From an uncultured Bacteroidota bacterium (GTDB lineage: Bacteria; Bacteroidota; Bacteroidia; Flavobacteriales; Flavobacteriaceae): DNA of 64,000 bases. The notes under the pieces were generated by a model. That model ran no database searches, was not told the DNA's origin, and worked only from the letters and a program-made list of their open reading frames with translations. How positions within the stretch are numbered: position 1 is the stretch's first letter; the number at the start of each line of letters is the position of its first letter. A program made the translations under genes and the position numbers. This document shows, in pieces, positions 59,153-64,000 of the stretch. Location: positions 26,266 to 90,265 of the forward strand of contig CACFJP010000004.1 of NCBI GenBank assembly GCA_902566635.1, given 5' to 3'.

Positions 59153-59968
59153 ATGGATAAATTTGTTGATTTTTTTACCAAGAATCTTTCGTTTGGCGGC
59201 TTGAGCTTCAACATTAAGCTTTTCCTTATTTTTCTTATTGTATTTTTTGTTGCACGATTTATTCTTCGCCTGTTTCGAAGAATTGTTTCTCGCAATTTCA
59301 CAGACGAGCGTAAGGGCAAGTTTAAGCCCATTTTTGGTTTTCTCAATTACAGTATCTATACCATTATTATTCTTTTAGCTCTGCAAAATATGGGTGTTGA
59401 GCTCACAGCAATATTTGCAGCCTCTGCTGCACTATTGGTGGGTATTGGGTTTGCACTTCAAACCTTTTTTCAAGACATTATTTCAGGGATTTTTATCTTG
59501 ATTGATCAGTCCGTCCATGTTGGCGATATCATCGAAGTTGAAGGGAAGGTGGGTAAAGTTGAAAACATCACCCTCCGGACCACCCGAGCAGTAACAATAG
59601 ACAACAAAGTCCTTGTGATTCCAAATCATTTATATCTGACCAACACCTTATACAATTGGACTGAAAACGGTAAAATCACTAGAGAGCGTGTTGCTGTTGG
59701 GGTTAAATATGGTTCAGATGTGAAGTTGGTTACCAAAATCTTATTGGATATTGCTGATCAGCACAATGCAATCTTAAAGTCACCAGCCCCGACAGTTTTA
59801 TTTCAAAATTTTGGTGAAAGTAGTCTTGATTTTGAAATAGTCTTTTCACTCAAAAACAGTTTCAAGGCTGTTCCGATTCAAAGCGATATACGCTTCTCAA
59901 TCAATGATGCTTTCGAAAAACACAACATCGAAATTCCATACCCTCAACGCGTTGTTTATTCCAAATAG
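59153..59968 (+). CDS. Small-conductance mechanosensitive channel (MscS family)
   Basis: 'AASAALLVGIGFALQTFFQDIISGIFILIDQSVHVGDIIEVEGKVGKVENITLRTTRAVTIDNKVLVIPNH'. Confidence 0.93.
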   Translation: MDKFVDFFTKNLSFGGLSFNIKLFLIFLIVFFVARFILRLFRRIVSRNFTDERKGKFKPIFGFLNYSIYTIIILLALQNMGVELTAIFAASAALLVGIGFALQTFFQDIISGIFILIDQSVHVGDIIEVEGKVGKVENITLRTTRAVTIDNKVLVIPNHLYLTNTLYNWTENGKITRERVAVGVKYGSDVKLVTKILLDIADQHNAILKSPAPTVLFQNFGESSLDFEIVFSLKNSFKAVPIQSDIRFSINDAFEKHNIEIPYPQRVVYSK

Positions 59969-59969
59969 T

Positions 59970-61118
59970 ATGTCCAATATTTTACTAATTGAAGATGAGG
60001 ATAGCATTCGACGTGTGTTGAAAAAAGTTTTGTTAGAAGACAATGATTCCTATCAATTTTCCGAAGCTAAAAATGGGCAAGAGGGTATTTCTCTGATTAA
60101 AAACCAATCGTTTGACCTCATCCTTTGTGATATTAAAATGCCAAAGAAAGATGGGATTGAAGTACTGGACTTTACTATTTCACACACCCCCTCAACCCCT
60201 GTTGTTATGATATCGGGGCATGGGAATCTTGAAACAGCTGTCAAGGCCATGCGAATGGGAGCCTTTGATTACATATCAAAACCCCCAGATCTCAATCATT
60301 TATTGTCAACGGTCAGAAGCGCATTGCAATCCAAAACGCAACTAACTGTTGCCAAAAAGGTGGTTAAAAAGCAGAATCTGTCGCCACAAATGGTTGGTAA
60401 ATCAAAAGTCATGTTGAAGATTCACAACTTGATTGCTAAGGTTGCTCCAACACAAGCGCGTGTTTTGGTGCAAGGTCCAAATGGGAGTGGTAAAGAGTTG
60501 GTGGCTGGTGCAATTCACAAACAAAGTCTTCGTCATAAAGGTCCATTTATTGAAGTGAATTGTGCTGCAATACCATCCGAACTAATTGAAAGCGAATTGT
60601 TTGGTCATATGAAAGGTGCATTTACATCTGCTCACAAAGACCGAAAGGGAAAATTTGAAACAGCTCACGGGGGTACACTTTTTTTAGATGAAATTGGTGA
60701 CATGAGTCTTCCAGCTCAAGCAAAAGTATTGCGTGCACTACAAGAGCACAAAATACAACGTGTAGGTAGTGATAAAGATATATCTGTTGATGTGAGAGTT
60801 GTTGCTGCGACCAACAAAAATTTGGATGAAGAAATCAAATCAAATCGTTTTCGAGAGGATTTGTTTCATCGCATTGCTGTTATCGAAATTCAAGTTCCAC
60901 CACTTAACGAAAGACGTTCCGATATTCCATTATTAATAGATCATTTTAATGCATCTTTGACGCCATATAAGTCGATTGAAGATGAAGCAGTTTTCCTATT
61001 GACAGAAATAGATTGGAGTGGGAACGTCAGGCAACTTCGCAATGTAGTTGAACGTCTTCATATTTTATCGGATGACCAGATCACAGCATCAGATGTCAAA
61101 CAATATGTCAATCAATAA
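59970..61118 (+). CDS. Sigma-54-dependent response regulator (NtrC family, REC + AAA+)
   Basis: 'ILLIEDEDSIRRVL...LILCDIKMPKKDG', 'VLVQGPNGSGKELVAGAIH' (Walker A), 'ELFGHMKGAFTSAHKDRKGKFE' (GAFTGA-type loop), 'NVRQLRNVVERL'. Start trimmed to the ATG at 59970. Confidence 0.92.
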   Translation: MSNILLIEDEDSIRRVLKKVLLEDNDSYQFSEAKNGQEGISLIKNQSFDLILCDIKMPKKDGIEVLDFTISHTPSTPVVMISGHGNLETAVKAMRMGAFDYISKPPDLNHLLSTVRSALQSKTQLTVAKKVVKKQNLSPQMVGKSKVMLKIHNLIAKVAPTQARVLVQGPNGSGKELVAGAIHKQSLRHKGPFIEVNCAAIPSELIESELFGHMKGAFTSAHKDRKGKFETAHGGTLFLDEIGDMSLPAQAKVLRALQEHKIQRVGSDKDISVDVRVVAATNKNLDEEIKSNRFREDLFHRIAVIEIQVPPLNERRSDIPLLIDHFNASLTPYKSIEDEAVFLLTEIDWSGNVRQLRNVVERLHILSDDQITASDVKQYVNQ

Positions 61119-61131
61119 ATCAAATATCCCC

Positions 61132-62535
61132 ATGAAAAAGTATGCCCTCTTCACCCTTCTGCTGATAATGTTTTATTCTGAAGCCCAACAGCAAAAAGAC
61201 TCATTGATGCTACAATCGATTTTTAGAACAGCACTCCTTGACGGAAAAGCTTACGATTGGTTAGACTACTTAACTAATCAAATCGGTGGGCGCCTTTCAG
61301 GCTCGCTCAATGCAGAACGTGCTGTAGAGTGGTCAAAGCAAGAGTTGGAAAAGTTGAGCCTTGACAAAGTGTGGTTACAACCTGTATTGGTGCCAAAGTG
61401 GGTGCGAGGTCCAAAAGAATTTGCATTGATTGAAACAGAGCCAGGCGTGACATTCAATGTTCCAATCACTGCGCTTGGTGGCTCAGTCGCAACACCATCA
61501 GTTGGTTTAAAAGCAGAAGTTGTAGAGGTGCAGAATTTTGAAGAGTTGGCTGCTTTAGGAACAGAAAAAATCGATGGTAAAATTGTGTTTTTCAATCGTC
61601 CCATGCAAGCAGATTTGATCAGCACATTCTCTGCTTACGGAGGTTGTGTCAACCAACGTTATGATGGTGCTCGAGAGGCCAGTCAATATGGCGCTATTGG
61701 GATGATCGTACGATCGATGAGCCTTCGTATGGATGATTATCCTCACACAGGTGCAATGAGTTATGGCGATCAACCAATCAGCATGCGCATACCAGCTGCG
61801 GCAATAAGTACCAACGCCGCAGAGAAGTTGAGCAATCTTCTTAAAATCGCACCAAAACTCAAATTTTTATTTCGCCAACAGTGCAAGCAGTATGACGATG
61901 TATTGTCGTATAATGTCATTGGAGAAATCACTGGATCAGATTATCCAGATGAGATAATTTTGGTCGGGGGGCATCTCGATTCTTGGGATGTTGGTGATGG
62001 TGCGCATGATGATGGTGCAGGTTGTGTGCAATCGATGGAGGTCTTACGATTGTTTCAGCAATTGGACTACAAACCCAAACGCACACTGCGTGTGGTGTTG
62101 TTTATGAACGAAGAAAATGGCCTAAGGGGAGGTCGAAAATATGCCGAAATAGCTGCTTTGAAAGGTGAGACGCACATTTTTGCTCTCGAGTCAGATGCAG
62201 GGGGGTTTACCCCCCGAGGTTTTAATTTTGACCTTCCTGATCATGAGTTTACGCAGGTGAGATCATGGGAGCCTCTTTTTAAACCTTATCTAATTCATTA
62301 TTTTGAAAAAGGAGGTAGTGGGGCAGACATTGGACCATTAAAAACCAAAACTAATGTATTGGCTGGTTTACGCCCTGACTCTCAACGCTATTTCGATCAT
62401 CATCACGCAGCTACTGATACTTTTGATGCTGTCAACAAAAGAGAACTTGAATTGGGAGCGGCTACCTTATCTTCACTTATTTATCTTTATGACACCTATG
62501 GTCTGGTTGGAGGGTCACCAATAGAAACCAAATAA
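61132..62535 (+). CDS. M28 family zinc aminopeptidase, secreted
   Basis: Signal peptide 'MKKYALFTLLLIMFYSEAQQ', 'VGGHLDSWDVGDGAHDDGAG', 'LFMNEENGLRGG'. Start trimmed. Confidence 0.92.
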   Translation: MKKYALFTLLLIMFYSEAQQQKDSLMLQSIFRTALLDGKAYDWLDYLTNQIGGRLSGSLNAERAVEWSKQELEKLSLDKVWLQPVLVPKWVRGPKEFALIETEPGVTFNVPITALGGSVATPSVGLKAEVVEVQNFEELAALGTEKIDGKIVFFNRPMQADLISTFSAYGGCVNQRYDGAREASQYGAIGMIVRSMSLRMDDYPHTGAMSYGDQPISMRIPAAAISTNAAEKLSNLLKIAPKLKFLFRQQCKQYDDVLSYNVIGEITGSDYPDEIILVGGHLDSWDVGDGAHDDGAGCVQSMEVLRLFQQLDYKPKRTLRVVLFMNEENGLRGGRKYAEIAALKGETHIFALESDAGGFTPRGFNFDLPDHEFTQVRSWEPLFKPYLIHYFEKGGSGADIGPLKTKTNVLAGLRPDSQRYFDHHHAATDTFDAVNKRELELGAATLSSLIYLYDTYGLVGGSPIETK

Positions 62536-62542
62536 TCAAAAT

Positions 62543-63919
62543 TTGAATCTAGCCGCCTACACCAAAGAGTTTTCATACAACCTTAAGTTGTCATATCCAG
62601 TTATCATTGGCATGCTAGGACACACCTTTGTTCAGTTTATTGACAATGTTATGGTGGGGCAACTCGGAACAGCTGAACTGGCAGCTATTTCGCTTGGCAA
62701 CAGTTTTATTTTTATTGCCATGTCAGTTGGTATTGGATTTTCAACAGCGATAACACCACTGGTCGCTGAGGCTGATTCAGCCAAAAGACAAACTGAAGTC
62801 AAATCCATTTTCTATCATGGGCTGTTATGGTGCTTGGGCTTGGGATTGGCATTGTTTTTATCAGTTTACCTATCTCGCAACCTAATGTTTTCGATGGGAC
62901 AACCCGAGGAGGTTGTCGAACTGGCATTTCCCTACTTAAAGTGGGTAGCTGTTTCTCTATTCCCATTGATCGTTTTTCAGGCATTTAAGCAATTTACAGA
63001 TGGGATGTCGCTAACTCGATATTCCATGTATGCAACTGTAATTGCCAATGTCGTCAATGTAATTGTCAATTATGTATTGATTTTTGGTAAATGGGGTTTC
63101 CCTGCATGGGGCTTAACAGGTGCTGCAATTGGAACACTAATCTCACGAATAGTTATGCTTTTCGCATTGATTCTTTTGATTTGGTTTCATAAAAAACTCT
63201 CACACTATATCAAAGGAATTTGGCGAAAAACATATTCCAAAGTGCAAATGCGCAAAATCTTTAACTTAGGGTTTCCCTCTGCACTTCAAATGCTGTTTGA
63301 AGTTGCATTCTTTACTTCTGCAATCTGGGTATGTGGATTGTTGGGCAAAAATGAACAAGCAGCAAATCAAATTGCACTGAACATATCATCTATGACTTTT
63401 ATGGTCGCTATGGGGTTGAGCGTAGCAGCCATGGTAAGGGTTGGTAATCAAAAGGGATTGAGTGCGTTTATCGACCTTAGACGTATTGCCCAGTCAGTGT
63501 TTCTACTCACCTTAATCATTGATGTCATTTTTGCAGTGGTTTTTATTTTTGCCAAAGACGCTTTTCCATGGTTGTATCTTGAATCCTCATCAGCAGTTGA
63601 TGTGATTGAGGTAGCAACAATCGCTTCCTCTTTATTTTTAGTCGCTGCCTTTTTTCAAATCTTTGATGGCGCACAAGTGGTTGCACTTGGCGCCCTTCGT
63701 GGATTGCAAGATGTCATTATTCCTACCTGGATATGCTTTGCTTCATATGGGTTGGTCGGATTTACCACCATGGTATACCTTGGTCTTTACACCCCTCTGG
63801 GAGCATTTGGCGTGTGGATCGGACTTTTGGCTGGTTTGGTCGCATCTTCATTGTTGTTGTATCTTCGTTTTTTGTATCAAACCAACAAACTTATTCGTAA
63901 CAATGGAACAATTACCTGA
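62543..63919 (+). CDS. MATE family efflux transporter
   Basis: 'SYPVIIGMLGHTFVQFIDNVMVGQLGTAELAAISLGNS', 12-TM pattern; TTG start. Confidence 0.93.
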   Translation: MNLAAYTKEFSYNLKLSYPVIIGMLGHTFVQFIDNVMVGQLGTAELAAISLGNSFIFIAMSVGIGFSTAITPLVAEADSAKRQTEVKSIFYHGLLWCLGLGLALFLSVYLSRNLMFSMGQPEEVVELAFPYLKWVAVSLFPLIVFQAFKQFTDGMSLTRYSMYATVIANVVNVIVNYVLIFGKWGFPAWGLTGAAIGTLISRIVMLFALILLIWFHKKLSHYIKGIWRKTYSKVQMRKIFNLGFPSALQMLFEVAFFTSAIWVCGLLGKNEQAANQIALNISSMTFMVAMGLSVAAMVRVGNQKGLSAFIDLRRIAQSVFLLTLIIDVIFAVVFIFAKDAFPWLYLESSSAVDVIEVATIASSLFLVAAFFQIFDGAQVVALGALRGLQDVIIPTWICFASYGLVGFTTMVYLGLYTPLGAFGVWIGLLAGLVASSLLLYLRFLYQTNKLIRNNGTIT

Positions 63920-64000
63920 ATTTCTTTTAGCTGATTCATCAGAAAGCCCAGCATCAATTTTTGTTATTCACACTACTTTTCCTCGCTTTGTCATCAACCT
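63903..64000 (+). CDS. Partial CDS running off the window end (unknown function)
   Basis: ATG at 63903 overlaps the MATE 3' end and stays open to the window end: MEQLPEFLLADSSESPASIFVIHTTFPRFVIN. Confidence 0.5.
   Translation, partial: MEQLPEFLLADSSESPASIFVIHTTFPRFVIN

Noticed and set aside
1-64000. CRISPR arrays, IS elements, transposases, integrases, rRNA operons
   Set aside because: No regularly spaced repeats, transposase/integrase motifs or rRNA sequence were seen in the window.

Overview
This window comes from a marine Flavobacteriia-like genome (AT-rich, SusC/SusD pair, T9SS C-terminal sorting domains, GSII-type glutamine synthetase, flavobacterial-type DnaJ). Positions ~1-43,000 form a large polysaccharide utilization locus (PUL) whose gene content points to a sulfated, acetylated xylan. 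It contains a GH10 C-terminus at the window edge, a hybrid two-component sensor (HTCS), GH43, xylulokinase, xylose isomerase, an SSS-family sugar symporter, a beta-helix/CBM protein, SusC/SusD/a SusE-position lipoprotein, a T9SS orphan, GH5, a sulfatase-GH10 fusion, GH3, six stand-alone sulfatases, a CE6-like acetylesterase, a GH128-like hydrolase and a CBM9/DUF5916 protein. The PUL ends near a tRNA-Arg(ACG). About 350 bp from the tRNA, on the PUL side, lies a decayed second copy of the tRNA 3' end plus its terminator, which suggests an integration or duplication scar. Positions ~43,700-64,000 are mostly housekeeping genes (Na/Ca antiporter, GSII, purM, prfA, pyrF, purU, amt, crcB, ilvE, grpE, dnaJ, mscS, NtrC-type regulator, M28 peptidase, MATE). 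The strongest novelty candidates are: (1) a single ORF joining an S1-type sulfatase to a divergent GH10 xylanase; (2) the whole locus as a self-contained sulfated-xylan-to-xylulose-5-P pathway; (3) a beta-helix protein with a CBM4/22-like module inserted inside its terminal motif. All family calls come from reading motifs by eye; no database search was run.
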